64,000 nucleotides of DNA from the NCBI RefSeq assembly GCF_036429475.1, contig NZ_CP144125.1, forward strand, positions 558,001 to 622,000. Reading direction: 5' to 3'. The position numbers and the translations under genes were made by a program. The DNA is from Halalkalicoccus sp. CGA53. GTDB lineage: Archaea > Halobacteriota > Halobacteria > Halobacteriales > Halalkalicoccaceae. The notes under the pieces are model-generated. The model saw only the letters and a program-made list of their open reading frames with translations. It was not told the DNA's origin and searched no databases. Positions 49,723 to 59,230 of this stretch are shown piece by piece (position 1 is the first letter of the stretch; each line of letters opens with the position of its first letter).

Positions 49723-52722
49723 ATGTCAGGGTCAATCATCGACCTCGACCGACGTGGGTTCCTCAAGGTCGGTGCCGCGGGGGCGCTCGCGACGGCCGTC
49801 GGGGGCCGGACGCTCCTCAAGCGCGCGGAGGCACAGGACGACGATGACGGCCCGGTCGACCCGGGGGCGGGCGAGGAGCTGGTGAAGACCGTCTGCACGC
49901 ACTGCTCGGTCGGCTGTGGGCTGAAGATGCGCGTCGAGGAGGACACGATCGTCGGCCAGGAGACCTGGGACGACAACCCGGTCAACATGGGCGGGCTCTG
50001 CTCGAAGGGCTCCGCGCTCACCCAGACCGAGAACTCCCCTCAGCGGCTGAAAGAGCCGTTAAAGCTCGAAGACGGCGAGTGGGTCCGGATGGACTGGGAC
50101 GAGATCTTAGAGGAGATCACGGGCCGTCTGAACGAGATCCGCGAGGAGACGGGGCCACACTCGACGTTCTGGTGTGGGTCGGCGTGTCACTCGAACGAGG
50201 CGGCGTACCTGATCCGGAAGCTGTCGGCGCTCTACGGCACGAACAACATCGACCACCAGGCACGGATCTGTCACTCGACGACGGTGACGGGGATCGCGAA
50301 CACCTGGGGCGTCGGCGCGATGACGAACAACGCCAACGACATGCGGAACGTCGACGTGAACCTGATCATCGGGCACAACCCGCTCGAGAGCCACCCGGTG
50401 GCGTGGCAGCACTTCCAGGAAGCCCAGCGACGCGGCGGCGAACACATCGTCGCCGAGCCCCGGTACACGAAGACCGCAGCCGCCGCCGACGACTACTACC
50501 AGTTCCGCTCGGGCACCGACGTCGCCTTCATCTACGGACTGATCTACCACATCGTCTTCAACCTCGAAGCGCACGACGAGGAGTTCATCGAGAGCCGCGT
50601 GATGGTCCCCACCTGGGAGGAGTTCAGGGACGAGGTCCTGCCCGACTACGACCTGGAGACGGTCTCGGACATCACCGGCACGTCCGTCGAGGACTTAGAG
50701 GAGCTCGCAGAGCGCCTGGCCGACGCCGAGGTGAGCTGCGTCGAGTGGGCGATGGGCGGCACCCAGCACAACAACGCGACCGGAAACGTCCGCGCGTACG
50801 CGATGTTGAACCTGACGCTCGGCCACGCCGCACAGTCCGGCGGCGGCACGCCGATCTTCCGCGGCCACGACAACGTCCAGGGCGCGACGGACCTCGGCGT
50901 CGACGCGAGCCAGACGCCCGGCTACTACGGGCTCGGGCCGACCGCCTGGGAGCACTGGGCGAACGTCTGGTCGGAGACCCAGAGCACCTCCGGCGAGATC
51001 AACTACGACGAGCTGGTCGATCGGTTCCACTCGACGGAGCTGATGGAGAAGAACGGCTTCACGGTCGCGCGGTGGTTCGAGGGCGTCCTAGACGACGAGT
51101 GGGAGCTGTACAACGCCGGCGACAGCCTCCGGGCGGCGGTCTTCTGGGGCCACGGCCTCGGCTCGCTCAGCGAGTACAAGAAGGTCCGACGGGCGGTCAA
51201 CGAGCTCGACTTCATCGTCAACGTCGACGTCTTCCCGAACCAGGTCGCGGAGCTGGCGGAGGCGGACACGGACGTCTACATGCTGCCGGCGGCGACGAAC
51301 CTGGAGGAGGCGGGCAGCGTCACCAACACCGGCCGGAGCGTCCAGTGGCGGTACAAGGCGGTCGAGCCGAAGCACAACGCCCGCGAGGACTGGAAACTGA
51401 TGTGCGATTTCGCCGAGTACCTCGGCTTCGGCGAGCACTTCGACTACGACGAGGTCGAGGACGTTACCCGGGAGATCAACCTCGGGGTGCGCTCGATCGG
51501 CTACATCGGCCAGACACCCGAGCGGCTGAAGGCGCACATGGAGAACTCGGAGCTGTTCGACCCCGAGGACCTCCGGGCAGACCTCGACGGGGAGGAGGAG
51601 GTGAACGGGGTCAGGGACGGCGACTTCTACGGCCTGCCGTGGCCGTGCTGGCACGACGAACACCCCGGGACGCCGATCCTCTACGACGCCTCGCTTCACC
51701 CGTCGGAGGGCGGGATGGACTTCCGGGCGAACTGGTGGAGCGAGGAGGACCCGGACGTCGCTCCGGAGGACCAGCTCAGAAATCCCTTCGAGCCGGAGTG
51801 GTGGGACGGCGAGGTCGAGGGCGTCCCGCAGTACCCGCTGTTCTCGACGGTACTGCCGGACCCCGAGACCCCGGCCGCGGCGACGATCCCGATGGAGTAC
51901 GCCGAGGACGAGGAGCGATCCGTCTACGACACCGCGCAGGCGCTCGCCGAGGAGGGCTACGACGTCGACGTCGAGCAGTACGAGGAGTTCGACAACCCCC
52001 AGCCCGACGCGGTGTGGGGCCGCGGTCGTGCCCGGATGAAGGCCTGGAACCTGGAGGACCAGATACCGGTCCACCGCGAGCCGGCGGTCACCCCCAGGCC
52101 GGACCTCGCGGAGACGTTCCCGTGTAACGAACGCGTCGAGGACCACTGGCGGGTCGAACTCGACAACTTGGGCGTCCAGGAGGCGAACATCGACGCGGTC
52201 GAGGAGCTCGTCGAGATGGGCGACGTCGACCCGATGGTGCTCACCTCGGGTCGACAGGTCGAACACACCGGCGCGGGCGCGAAGACCCGGAGCACGCTCG
52301 GGACCGCCTCGCGCTCGCCGATGATGTACCTCGAGATCCACCCGGAGGTCGGCGAGGAGCTCGGCGTCGACGAGGGCGACTGGATCGTCGTCACGACGCC
52401 GCACGCGGAGATGGTCGTCCAGGCGCGGCCGACCGGGCGCGTCCCGCGCGACCACGCGTTCGCGCCGTACCACTGGAGCGGAATCCTCGAGGGGGAGAAG
52501 CTAACGGGCAACTACGAGGGCGAACTCGACGGGCTGGCGCCGCTGGTGATCGGCGAGTCGATCAACGCCGGAACCGCCCCCGCCTACGACCGGGAGACGC
52601 AGATGCAGGAGACGAAGTCGACGCTCTGTAACGTCCGGGTGGCGGAGACCGACGAGATCCCGGAACTCTCGGAGACGCAGCTCGCGTGGCAGGAACAGCG
52701 GATGACGCGGCACAAGCGATAG
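49723..52722 (+). CDS. Molybdopterin formate-dehydrogenase-like catalytic subunit
   Basis: A 999-residue DMSO-reductase-family protein. It has a Tat signal (DRRGFLKVGAAGALATAV, about 10-28), a [4Fe-4S] motif VCTHCSVGCGLKM..GGLCSKG (about 58-95), and QARICHSTTV with Cys183-His184 at the position of formate dehydrogenase Sec/Cys-His. GGTQHNNATGNVRAYAMLNL and RGHDNVQGATDLG (about 344-390) match FdnG-type enzymes. The C-terminal molybdopterin domain holds SGRQVEHTGAGAKTRS. It oxidises formate to CO2 at the outer face of the membrane and passes electrons to the next two subunits. The nearest alternative is another dehydrogenase of the same subgroup. Confidence 0.88.
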   Translation: MSGSIIDLDRRGFLKVGAAGALATAVGGRTLLKRAEAQDDDDGPVDPGAGEELVKTVCTHCSVGCGLKMRVEEDTIVGQETWDDNPVNMGGLCSKGSALTQTENSPQRLKEPLKLEDGEWVRMDWDEILEEITGRLNEIREETGPHSTFWCGSACHSNEAAYLIRKLSALYGTNNIDHQARICHSTTVTGIANTWGVGAMTNNANDMRNVDVNLIIGHNPLESHPVAWQHFQEAQRRGGEHIVAEPRYTKTAAAADDYYQFRSGTDVAFIYGLIYHIVFNLEAHDEEFIESRVMVPTWEEFRDEVLPDYDLETVSDITGTSVEDLEELAERLADAEVSCVEWAMGGTQHNNATGNVRAYAMLNLTLGHAAQSGGGTPIFRGHDNVQGATDLGVDASQTPGYYGLGPTAWEHWANVWSETQSTSGEINYDELVDRFHSTELMEKNGFTVARWFEGVLDDEWELYNAGDSLRAAVFWGHGLGSLSEYKKVRRAVNELDFIVNVDVFPNQVAELAEADTDVYMLPAATNLEEAGSVTNTGRSVQWRYKAVEPKHNAREDWKLMCDFAEYLGFGEHFDYDEVEDVTREINLGVRSIGYIGQTPERLKAHMENSELFDPEDLRADLDGEEEVNGVRDGDFYGLPWPCWHDEHPGTPILYDASLHPSEGGMDFRANWWSEEDPDVAPEDQLRNPFEPEWWDGEVEGVPQYPLFSTVLPDPETPAAATIPMEYAEDEERSVYDTAQALAEEGYDVDVEQYEEFDNPQPDAVWGRGRARMKAWNLEDQIPVHREPAVTPRPDLAETFPCNERVEDHWRVELDNLGVQEANIDAVEELVEMGDVDPMVLTSGRQVEHTGAGAKTRSTLGTASRSPMMYLEIHPEVGEELGVDEGDWIVVTTPHAEMVVQARPTGRVPRDHAFAPYHWSGILEGEKLTGNYEGELDGLAPLVIGESINAGTAPAYDRETQMQETKSTLCNVRVAETDEIPELSETQLAWQEQRMTRHKR

Positions 52723-52731
52723 GAGACACGA

Positions 52732-53337
52732 ATGAGCACACAAGAATCCAGCGGACCGGCGCGGGTGGTTCCCAACTGGGAGTCGTGTATCGACTGTGGC
52801 GCCTGCGAGGTCGCCTGCCAGCGGACGTGGAACCTCCCGCCGGAGAGCGACCGGATCAAGGTCGTCGCCATGGCCCACGGTACCGAGGACGAGACGAACA
52901 AGCCGATGCAGTGTTACAACTGCTCGGAGGCGCCCTGCGTCGAGGTCTGTCCGACCGAAGCGCTGTTCTTCCGCGACGACGGCACCGTCCGGGTGAGCGG
53001 GGACATGTGTATTGGCTGTCATTACTGTGGTGTCGGCTGTCCGTTCGGCGCGCCGCAGTACCCGGACGCGGAGGTGCCCGAGGCGGCCGAGTCCGAGCCG
53101 GTCGGTGCCCGAGGCAACGGGCTGATGGACAAGTGTACGACCTGCGAGCCGCGACAGGAACATGACCTCGAACCGGCCTGTGCCTCCGAGTGTCCGACCG
53201 ACGCGCTGCTCTACGGCACGCCTGACGAGCTCTCGGAGAAGCTCGCCGAAGACGGCGTCTCGACCCCGTTCAACGACGAGGCGGCACGGATAGTCTTCGG
53301 GGACGACGCCGACGCGGTGATGGGGGAGGGGCCATGA
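52732..53337 (+). CDS. Four-cluster ferredoxin-type electron-transfer subunit
   Basis: A 201-residue protein with four [4Fe-4S] motifs: CIDCGACEVACQRTW near 19, CYNCSEAPCVEVCPTEAL near 62, CIGCHYCGVGCPFGAPQ near 94, and CTTCEPRQE..PACASECPTDAL near 134. This is the FdnH/DmsB/PsrB layout. It would relay electrons between the catalytic subunit and the membrane anchor. No signal peptide is seen; it is likely exported with the Tat substrate. It begins 9 nt after the catalytic-subunit gene and overlaps the NrfD gene by 4 nt. Confidence 0.93.
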   Translation: MSTQESSGPARVVPNWESCIDCGACEVACQRTWNLPPESDRIKVVAMAHGTEDETNKPMQCYNCSEAPCVEVCPTEALFFRDDGTVRVSGDMCIGCHYCGVGCPFGAPQYPDAEVPEAAESEPVGARGNGLMDKCTTCEPRQEHDLEPACASECPTDALLYGTPDELSEKLAEDGVSTPFNDEAARIVFGDDADAVMGEGP

Positions 53338-54452
53338 CAGCGGAGATCGTCTTCAACGAACCGATAACGGAGTGGGGCTGGAAGGTCGGCGTCTACGTCG
53401 CGCTCATCGGGATCGCTGGCGGGGCGTACCTCGCTGGCTACGCCGCCGACGTCGTCTCGTACCGGAGGGGCTCGGCCGGCCACGGGGCGATCGCGAAGTG
53501 GGCCTACCTCGTCGGCCTCGGCGGCCTGGTGATCGGCCCGCCGATCCTGTTGAGCCACCTCGCGACCCCCCTCAGGGCGATGCTCATCCCGCTCACGATG
53601 ACGAACCTCGGCTCGTGGATGACCATCGGGGCGTACATGCTCGGCGGGCTGGGGATCGGGAGCACGCTGATGTTCCTCTGGCTCGCGTTCGGGACCGAGC
53701 GACCGCACGCCCGTGCGGCCGGGCGGGAGTCTGCGGTCGCGGACGGCGGTCGCGACGTCGCCTCCGACGGCGGCCCCGCACGGGCGGCGACCGGCGACCG
53801 GACCGTCGGCGGGTTCCGCGGCGTCGCCGACCGCGTCGGCCTCCTGGGAGCCGTCGATTCGGTCGCCGACGTCACCCGGCCGTCCGAGAAGACCCGACTC
53901 CTACTCGGTGCGCTGTTCGGGGTCTTCGCCGCGGGCGTCCTCCTCTACTCGGCGATGGCCTACGGGGAGGGCTCCGCCCAGCGCGTCGCGCTCTGGGAGA
54001 AGACGTTCCTCGTCCCGGTCCAGATCTTCAGCGGGCTCGGCGTCGGACTGGTCACCGCACTCGCGCTCGCGGCGGTCTTCGACCGCACACCGGGTGCCGT
54101 CCTTCGAACGTACGCGACCGCGGCCGTCGGCCTGCTCGGGGCGACCGCGCTCGCGCTCGCGGCGACCGTGGTGCTCTTGCCCGGGCAGCGTCCGGCGGCG
54201 ACCGCCGGCGTCGAGAACCTCCTCGGGACGCACGCCCTCGCGTTCGTCGGCGTGAGCGTCGTGCTCGGGCTGCTCGTCCCGGTCGCCCTGCTCGTCGCCG
54301 CCGTTCTCGGCGAACGGCGCGGGTCGCTCTCGGAGACGGCGGTCGTCTCGTCGTACGTGACCGCGGCGGCGCTCGCCACTGTCGGGAAGGTGACGCTCGC
54401 GATCACCTACCTCATGGCCGCGGAGTTCGCCCCGATGCCGCTGCCGGTGTAG
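53334..54452 (+). CDS. NrfD/PsrC-type membrane anchor
   Basis: A 372-residue membrane protein with eight or so segments; the first are WKVGVYVALIGIAGGAYLAGYAADVV and WAYLVGLGGLVIGPPILLSHLATPLRAML. The NrfD fold binds quinone and exchanges electrons with the FeS subunit. An unusual soluble loop of about 65 residues (ARAAGRESAVADGGRDVASDGGPARAATGDRT..DVTRPSEKTR) lies after the fourth helix. The C-terminal helices end in VTLAITYLMAAEFAPMPLPV. Together with the upstream subunits it makes a membrane formate:quinone oxidoreductase. Confidence 0.88.
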   Translation: MTAEIVFNEPITEWGWKVGVYVALIGIAGGAYLAGYAADVVSYRRGSAGHGAIAKWAYLVGLGGLVIGPPILLSHLATPLRAMLIPLTMTNLGSWMTIGAYMLGGLGIGSTLMFLWLAFGTERPHARAAGRESAVADGGRDVASDGGPARAATGDRTVGGFRGVADRVGLLGAVDSVADVTRPSEKTRLLLGALFGVFAAGVLLYSAMAYGEGSAQRVALWEKTFLVPVQIFSGLGVGLVTALALAAVFDRTPGAVLRTYATAAVGLLGATALALAATVVLLPGQRPAATAGVENLLGTHALAFVGVSVVLGLLVPVALLVAAVLGERRGSLSETAVVSSYVTAAALATVGKVTLAITYLMAAEFAPMPLPV

Positions 54453-54504
54453 CCGACTCGATCCAACCGATTTACCCCCGCAGGCCCAGTACCCGACTAC
54501 GATA

Positions 54505-55146
54505 ATGACGCGTACGGACGACACGACGACCGAACTCGCGGACCTCTACGCCTTCGTCTCCGGCGTGGTCGCCGACCCGCCGGACGAGGCGGCGATCGAG
54601 CGTCTCGCCGCCGAACCGTTTCCCGCCGACGCGCGGCCGCAGGCGCTCGAGAACGGCTTTCGGTTGCTAGAACAGTGGCGGACCGGCGTCGACGATCCGG
54701 CGACGGCCGCCGACGAGCTCAGACGGGCGCACACCAAGCTGTTCGTCGGTCCCCGGCCGAAGATGCAGGCGTACGAGTCGTGGTACGCCGACGACTACCT
54801 GGGCAAGCCGCTCGCGGCGGTCAAGGCCAGCTACCGCGACCTCGAGATCCACCCGTCGGCAGAGCTCAGGGAGGAGGGCGATCACGCAGCCGTCGAACTC
54901 GCCGCGCTGGAGATACTCGCGCGCGATGGGGACGACGAGCACCGCCGGGCGTTCCTCGCGGCACACGGCTGGTGGCTGCCGAAGCTCGCCGACGACGTCC
55001 GGGAGCTGGCCGAGGGCCCGTTCTACGAGGGCGTGGGCTGGCTGATCGATGGCCTCGTCGAGATAGACACCTACCTGCTCAGCCTCGATTCGGACGAGCT
55101 CTCGCCGGGCTACGACCGGTCCTCCGCTACCACCAGCGGCGGGTGA
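54505..55146 (+). CDS. TorD/DmsD-family molybdoenzyme chaperone
   Basis: A 213-residue helical protein: LADLYAFVSGVVADPPDEAAIERLAAEPF, RAHTKLFVGPRPKMQAYESWYADDYLGKPLAAVKASYRDLEIHPS and LREEGDHAAVELAALEILARDGDDEHRRAFLAAHGWWLPKLADDVRE. YESWYADDYLGKP.....Y is typical of TorD proteins (Y-E-S-x-Y). They bind the Tat signal and the apo-enzyme and help insert the molybdopterin cofactor before export. Its place as last gene of the operon fits this role for the catalytic subunit at 49723. Confidence 0.88.
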   Translation: MTRTDDTTTELADLYAFVSGVVADPPDEAAIERLAAEPFPADARPQALENGFRLLEQWRTGVDDPATAADELRRAHTKLFVGPRPKMQAYESWYADDYLGKPLAAVKASYRDLEIHPSAELREEGDHAAVELAALEILARDGDDEHRRAFLAAHGWWLPKLADDVRELAEGPFYEGVGWLIDGLVEIDTYLLSLDSDELSPGYDRSSATTSGG

Positions 55147-55155
55147 GAGAAGAGG

Positions 55156-56868
55156 TCAGACCGCTTCGATGCCGCTCTCGCCGGTCCGGACCTGGAGCGC
55201 CCCCTCGACCGGGATGACGAAGACCTTGCCGTCGCCGGGTTCACCGGTCGACGCCGCCTCGCGGATCGCCGCCGCGACCTCGGTCGCGGGGACCTCCGCG
55301 ACGACGCACTCGACTTTCACCTTCTGGTGGAGGTCGACGACGTACTCCTCGCCGCGCCACTGGCCCTTCTTCGCGGCCTGGCTCCCCCTGCCCGAGACGT
55401 TCGTCACGGTGAGCGAGGGCGCGCCGACCTCCGCGAGCGCGGTCTTCACGGCCGCGAGCTTCTCCGGCCGGATGATCGCGGTGACCATCTTGATCGCGGC
55501 ACCGCCGTCGGCGACGTAGCTCTCGAAGCCGCCGTCGGTCCGGTAGCGCCCGCCGTCGGTGACGACCTCCGGCGAGGCGAACTCGGGGTAGGTGTCGACG
55601 CCGTGTTCGGTCACGTCGAGGCCGTCGCGCTCGTCTTCGGGCGTCACACGGGCCTGTCCGACCGCCTTGAACGCGCCCCAGACGGCGGCGGTCGCGGCCA
55701 CGGTCCATATCGTGATGACGGCGACGCCGACGATCTGTGGGGCGAACGCGCCCGCCTCGATCGAGAGGATCCCGCCGGCGACGACGCTCCCGCCGATCAC
55801 CGCTGCACCCTCAGCGTTCGACCAGAGCGGGAAGAGGATCAGTCCGAGCATCCCCGCGCTCCCGTGGACCGGGAAGACCGCACAGACGTCGTCGATCTTC
55901 AACCGTTTCTCGACGAACCGGAAGACGATCGGGAGCTGTGCGCCCGCGATGAACCCGATCGCCAGCGCGCCCATCGGGGTGAGGAGGTCGGTCGGCCCGG
56001 TGACGCCGACGAGGCCCGCGAGCATCCCGTTCGCGACGTAGAGCGTATCGACTTTCCCGTTCAGGTAGAGCGAGACCGCCGACGCACCGAGCGCACCCAT
56101 CCCCATCCCGAGCGCGGTGACCATCGCGACGCTTCCGACGTAGGCGAAGTCGGCGAGTTCGGCGCCCGCGTCGCCGATCTCGACGACCGTCGCGGCCGTC
56201 CCGACGTTGAAGCCGAACCAGCCGAAACAGAGGATCAGAGTCCCCAGCACCGCGAACGTCATCGAGTGACCGGGGATGACGTTCGTGGAGCCGTCCTCGC
56301 CGTACTTGTCGATCCGGGAACCGAGGATCCAGGCCGCCGTGAGGCCGGCGACACCGCCGACGCCGTGGACGACCATCCCGCCCGCGAAGTCCTGAAAGCC
56401 GAGCACCGCGAGCAGCGGCGTCCCGCCCGGAGCGTACCAGACGAGCGCCGCGACGACCGGGTAGATCACCGCGGCGAGCGCGAACGTGTACGTGACGTAC
56501 GCGCGGAGTTTCGCACGACCGGCGACCGCACCGGAGACGATCGTCGCGGCGGTCATCGCGAAGACCGCACTAAAGAGCCACATCGTCCAGTCGAACGACT
56601 CCGCCCCGAACATCGTCAGCGAGGTCGCCTCGCCACCGCCGAGCGCCGCCCCGACGTTGTTCGAGACGCCCATTCCCACGAGGAAGAAGACGACGATGCC
56701 GACCGCCCAGGTCAGCATGTTCTTCGTCAGCTGGTTCGCGACGTTCTTCGATCTGACCTGCCCGGCCTCGAGCATCGCGAAACCGGCGTGCATGAAGAAA
56801 ATGAGGAACGTGACCGTCAGCGCCCACATCAGGTTCAGCCCCTCCGCCAGCGTCGCGAGGTCGCTCAT
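55156..56868 (-). CDS. amt: Ammonium channel fused to a PII signalling domain
   Basis: A 570-residue single frame. Residues 1-400 are an Amt/Rh-type ammonium channel with 11 segments ([79 protein letters not shown]); the twin-histidine sites are in VVHGVGG and PVHGSAG. A linker of ~55 residues ([20 protein letters not shown]..) leads to a complete PII/GlnK domain: [40 protein letters not shown]-loop [10 protein letters not shown] with Tyr, and [24 protein letters not shown]. Amt and GlnK are normally separate neighbours; here the regulator would be tethered to its channel. Confidence 0.92.
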   Translation of the reverse strand: MSDLATLAEGLNLMWALTVTFLIFFMHAGFAMLEAGQVRSKNVANQLTKNMLTWAVGIVVFFLVGMGVSNNVGAALGGGEATSLTMFGAESFDWTMWLFSAVFAMTAATIVSGAVAGRAKLRAYVTYTFALAAVIYPVVAALVWYAPGGTPLLAVLGFQDFAGGMVVHGVGGVAGLTAAWILGSRIDKYGEDGSTNVIPGHSMTFAVLGTLILCFGWFGFNVGTAATVVEIGDAGAELADFAYVGSVAMVTALGMGMGALGASAVSLYLNGKVDTLYVANGMLAGLVGVTGPTDLLTPMGALAIGFIAGAQLPIVFRFVEKRLKIDDVCAVFPVHGSAGMLGLILFPLWSNAEGAAVIGGSVVAGGILSIEAGAFAPQIVGVAVITIWTVAATAAVWGAFKAVGQARVTPEDERDGLDVTEHGVDTYPEFASPEVVTDGGRYRTDGGFESYVADGGAAIKMVTAIIRPEKLAAVKTALAEVGAPSLTVTNVSGRGSQAAKKGQWRGEEYVVDLHQKVKVECVVAEVPATEVAAAIREAASTGEPGDGKVFVIPVEGALQVRTGESGIEAV

Positions 56869-57112
56869 GCGCCCACCTCGCGATCCGCGATCGATGGTCT
56901 CCCCGCTACCCCTGGCGTGTCCTTCGTTGTCATTCCGCTCACAGCCACCACGGCGCGTTCGGGAGACATAGCCTTTCGTACGTACATGTCGATATTCTCC
57001 GGCATCGTACGGCCATACCGGGTACTGTTCGGGGTATATACACGTATTCTGTACTGTATAGCCAGATTAATACGTTCGATCGTCCAGTTCTCAACGGGGC
57101 GAGCCAACAGTA

Positions 57113-57490
57113 ATGACCGTGCGCTCACTACCCACGGCAATGGAGTCGTCGGGCGGAGCGGAGACGGAGCCGCGAGCGAGCGTCGAACTCGAAGCGGGCG
57201 AGTGGTATGCGCTCGTGAACTGGCTCAGGGAGCACGAGAACCGGCTCTACTACGCCTACGGCCCGACGTACGACGAGTGGAAGATCCTCAGAGAGCTCCG
57301 GCGGTCGATCGAGGACGGGGTCGACGAGGCGGAGGGGCCGTTTCCGACCGTCTCGCTCGACCGCTGGCAGTGGGAGGAGCTCTGTTCGCTGCTCTCGCGC
57401 CGGCGCAGGGCGCTGCAGTTGAAGCCGTGGCGCCACGAGGAGTCCCGCGACGTGCGAAACCTGCTGGCACACGTTCGCGATCAGCTCTAA
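57113..57490 (+). CDS. Small conserved hypothetical protein divergent from amt
   Basis: A 125-residue protein (116 if ATG 57140 is used): ASVELEAGEWYALVNWLREHENRLYYAYGPTYDEWKILRELRRSIEDGVDEAEGPFPTVSLDRWQWEELCSLLSRRRRALQLKPWRHEESRDVRNLLAHVRDQL. It looks all-helical with several Trp/Tyr, perhaps a four-helix bundle. No family was recognised. The 244-nt region to amt is AT-rich with TATATA near 57039 and a possible TATA GATTAATACG near 57064. Confidence 0.65.
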   Translation: MTVRSLPTAMESSGGAETEPRASVELEAGEWYALVNWLREHENRLYYAYGPTYDEWKILRELRRSIEDGVDEAEGPFPTVSLDRWQWEELCSLLSRRRRALQLKPWRHEESRDVRNLLAHVRDQL

Positions 57491-57642
57491 GCACCCACTC
57501 GGAAGCCACAGGGGATCGCAGCGGGCGAACTCCGGAGGGCTTCGGATCGGCTCCGCCGGCGAGGAGAGGCGTGTGCTGACCGTCCGAGGATCGGGAGCTC
57601 TGGCGGCCGTAGTGCTGTACTCGTTCGGCGTCATCACGAGGT

Positions 57643-58073
57643 ATGGCACCGATCCCAGACGACAGACTGGACCTGTTCGAGAAGCCCGCGATCGCGACGT
57701 TCGCCTCGATGCTTCCGAACGGGCATCCACAGGTGACGCCGGTGTGGGTGGACTACGATGGGACGTACGTGCTCGTCGTCATTCGAACGGGGACACGCGA
57801 AAACACAGCAACGTCGAATACGATCCCCGCGTCACAGTCACGGTCATCGACCCGGACGACATCTATCGATACGTGGAGATCCGAGGGGAAGTCGAGCGGA
57901 TGCCCGAGGACGGGGCACTGGATTTCAGCGACCGACAGGCCCGACGCTACTGGGGCGTCGACGAGTACCCCTACGAACGCGATACACCGCGCGTGCTTCT
58001 CCACATCCGGCCGGCTCAAGTGGTCGCGCCATCGGTTAGATCACCGGTCCGTGACGACGCCGAGACTGCCTGA
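57643..58073 (+). pseudogene. Pyridoxamine-phosphate-oxidase-fold (PPOX, F420-type) gene with one frameshift
   Basis: The first frame codes MAPIPDDRLDLFEKPAIATFASMLPNGHPQVTPVWVDYDGTYVLV, a PPOX-family F420-dependent oxidoreductase start. Homology continues in another frame from about 57790: RKHSNVEYDPRVTVTVIDPDDIYRYVEIRGEVERM..DFSDRQARRYWGVDEYPYERDTPRVLLHIRPAQV. The total, 431 nt, is one base short of an in-frame gene. All blocks of the ~143-residue family are present, so it is a single deletion or sequencing error. Between the halves VIRTG/GDT replaces the usual NTARGR-like loop. Confidence 0.78.
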
Positions 58074-58171
58074 GAGGGAAGAACGTCCGTACTGGCCGTT
58101 ACCTCACTCCGTGCTGGCCGCCGTCACACTCGAAACGCACCCGCGAACCCGAAACCCCCCGACACCCCGAT

Positions 58172-59152
58172 CTACAGTCGTTCGGCGACCTCTTCGGCGA
58201 AGTAGCTACAGATGAGATCCGCCCCGGCGCGCTTGATCGAGAGCAGCGACTCCATCGCCGTGGTCTCGAGGTCGAGCCAGCCCTTCTCCGCCGCGGCCTG
58301 GAGCATCGCGTACTCCCCCGAGACGTTGTACGCCGCGATCGGGACGTCCGTACTCCTCCTCACGTCGTTCACGATGTCGAGGTAGGGGAGCGCGGGTTTC
58401 ACCATCAGCACGTCCGCGCCCTCCTCGACGTCGAGGCGGGCCTCGCGGAGCGCCTCGCGGGCGTTCGCCGGGTCCATCTGGTAGTGGCGCCGGTCACCGA
58501 AGGCGGGTGCGCCGTCGGCGGCGTCACGGAACGGCCCGTAGAAGGCGCTCGCGTACTTCACCGCGTAGCTCATGATCGAGACGTGTTCGTGGCCGGCCTC
58601 GTCCAGCGCGTCTCGAATGACGCCGACCATCCCGTCGGTCATCCCGCTCGGAGCGATCACGTCCGCGCCGGCATCGGCCTGCGAGACCGCCGTCTTCCGG
58701 ATGATCGAGAGCGTCGCGTCGTTGTCGACGGTCATCGTCCCGCCCTCGCGTGCCCCCTCCGCTAGGATCCCGCAGTGGCCGTGGCTCGTGTACTCGCAGA
58801 AACAGAGGTCGGCGATCACCGTCACGTCGGTCTCGTCGGTGATCGCCCGCGTCGCCCGCTGGATCACGCCGTCGTCGGCCCACGCCCGCGACCCGTGTTC
58901 GTCCTTCTCGTCGGGGATACCGAAGAGCATCACCGCCCGCACGCCGCTCTCGCGCACCTCGTGCACCCGGTCGGCCGCCGCCGCGAGCGGGACGCGTTCG
59001 TGGCCCGGCATCGAGGGGATCGACACGCGTTCGTCGGTCGTCGCGTCGACGAAGACGGGCGCGATGAGGTCCTCGGATGCGAGGCGCGTCTCGCTCACGA
59101 GCGGGCGGAGCCCGTCGCCTCTGAGCCGACGGGGGCGCGTCGTGAGGTCCAT
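58172..59152 (-). CDS. hemB: Porphobilinogen synthase (delta-aminolevulinate dehydratase)
   Basis: A 326-residue enzyme that condenses two 5-aminolevulinates to porphobilinogen. It has RLRGDGLRPLVSETRLASEDLIAPVFVD at the start, the zinc cysteines in CFCEYTSHGHCGIL near 117-130, VIAPSGMTDGMV near 165, the Schiff-base lysines in IMSYAVKYASAFYGPFRDA near 195 and VLMVKPALPYLDIV near 245, and PIAAYNVSGEYAMLQAAAEKGW near 265. Start ATG 59150-59152 (MDLTTRPRRLR). It completes the hem set on this window with hemL and hemCD. Monocistronic. Confidence 0.97.
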   Translation of the reverse strand: MDLTTRPRRLRGDGLRPLVSETRLASEDLIAPVFVDATTDERVSIPSMPGHERVPLAAAADRVHEVRESGVRAVMLFGIPDEKDEHGSRAWADDGVIQRATRAITDETDVTVIADLCFCEYTSHGHCGILAEGAREGGTMTVDNDATLSIIRKTAVSQADAGADVIAPSGMTDGMVGVIRDALDEAGHEHVSIMSYAVKYASAFYGPFRDAADGAPAFGDRRHYQMDPANAREALREARLDVEEGADVLMVKPALPYLDIVNDVRRSTDVPIAAYNVSGEYAMLQAAAEKGWLDLETTAMESLLSIKRAGADLICSYFAEEVAERL

Positions 59153-59230
59153 ACCGGGGGTAGTGGAGAGGGGGGTAAAGGCGCGTCGTTCCGTCGGAAC
59201 GGACTTGATTGCCCGTCGCGAGCCACCCGC

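Noticed and set aside
50263-50280. Selenocysteine at the formate dehydrogenase active site
   Set aside because: The codon is TGT (Cys183), not TGA, and no SECIS-like element was looked for further.
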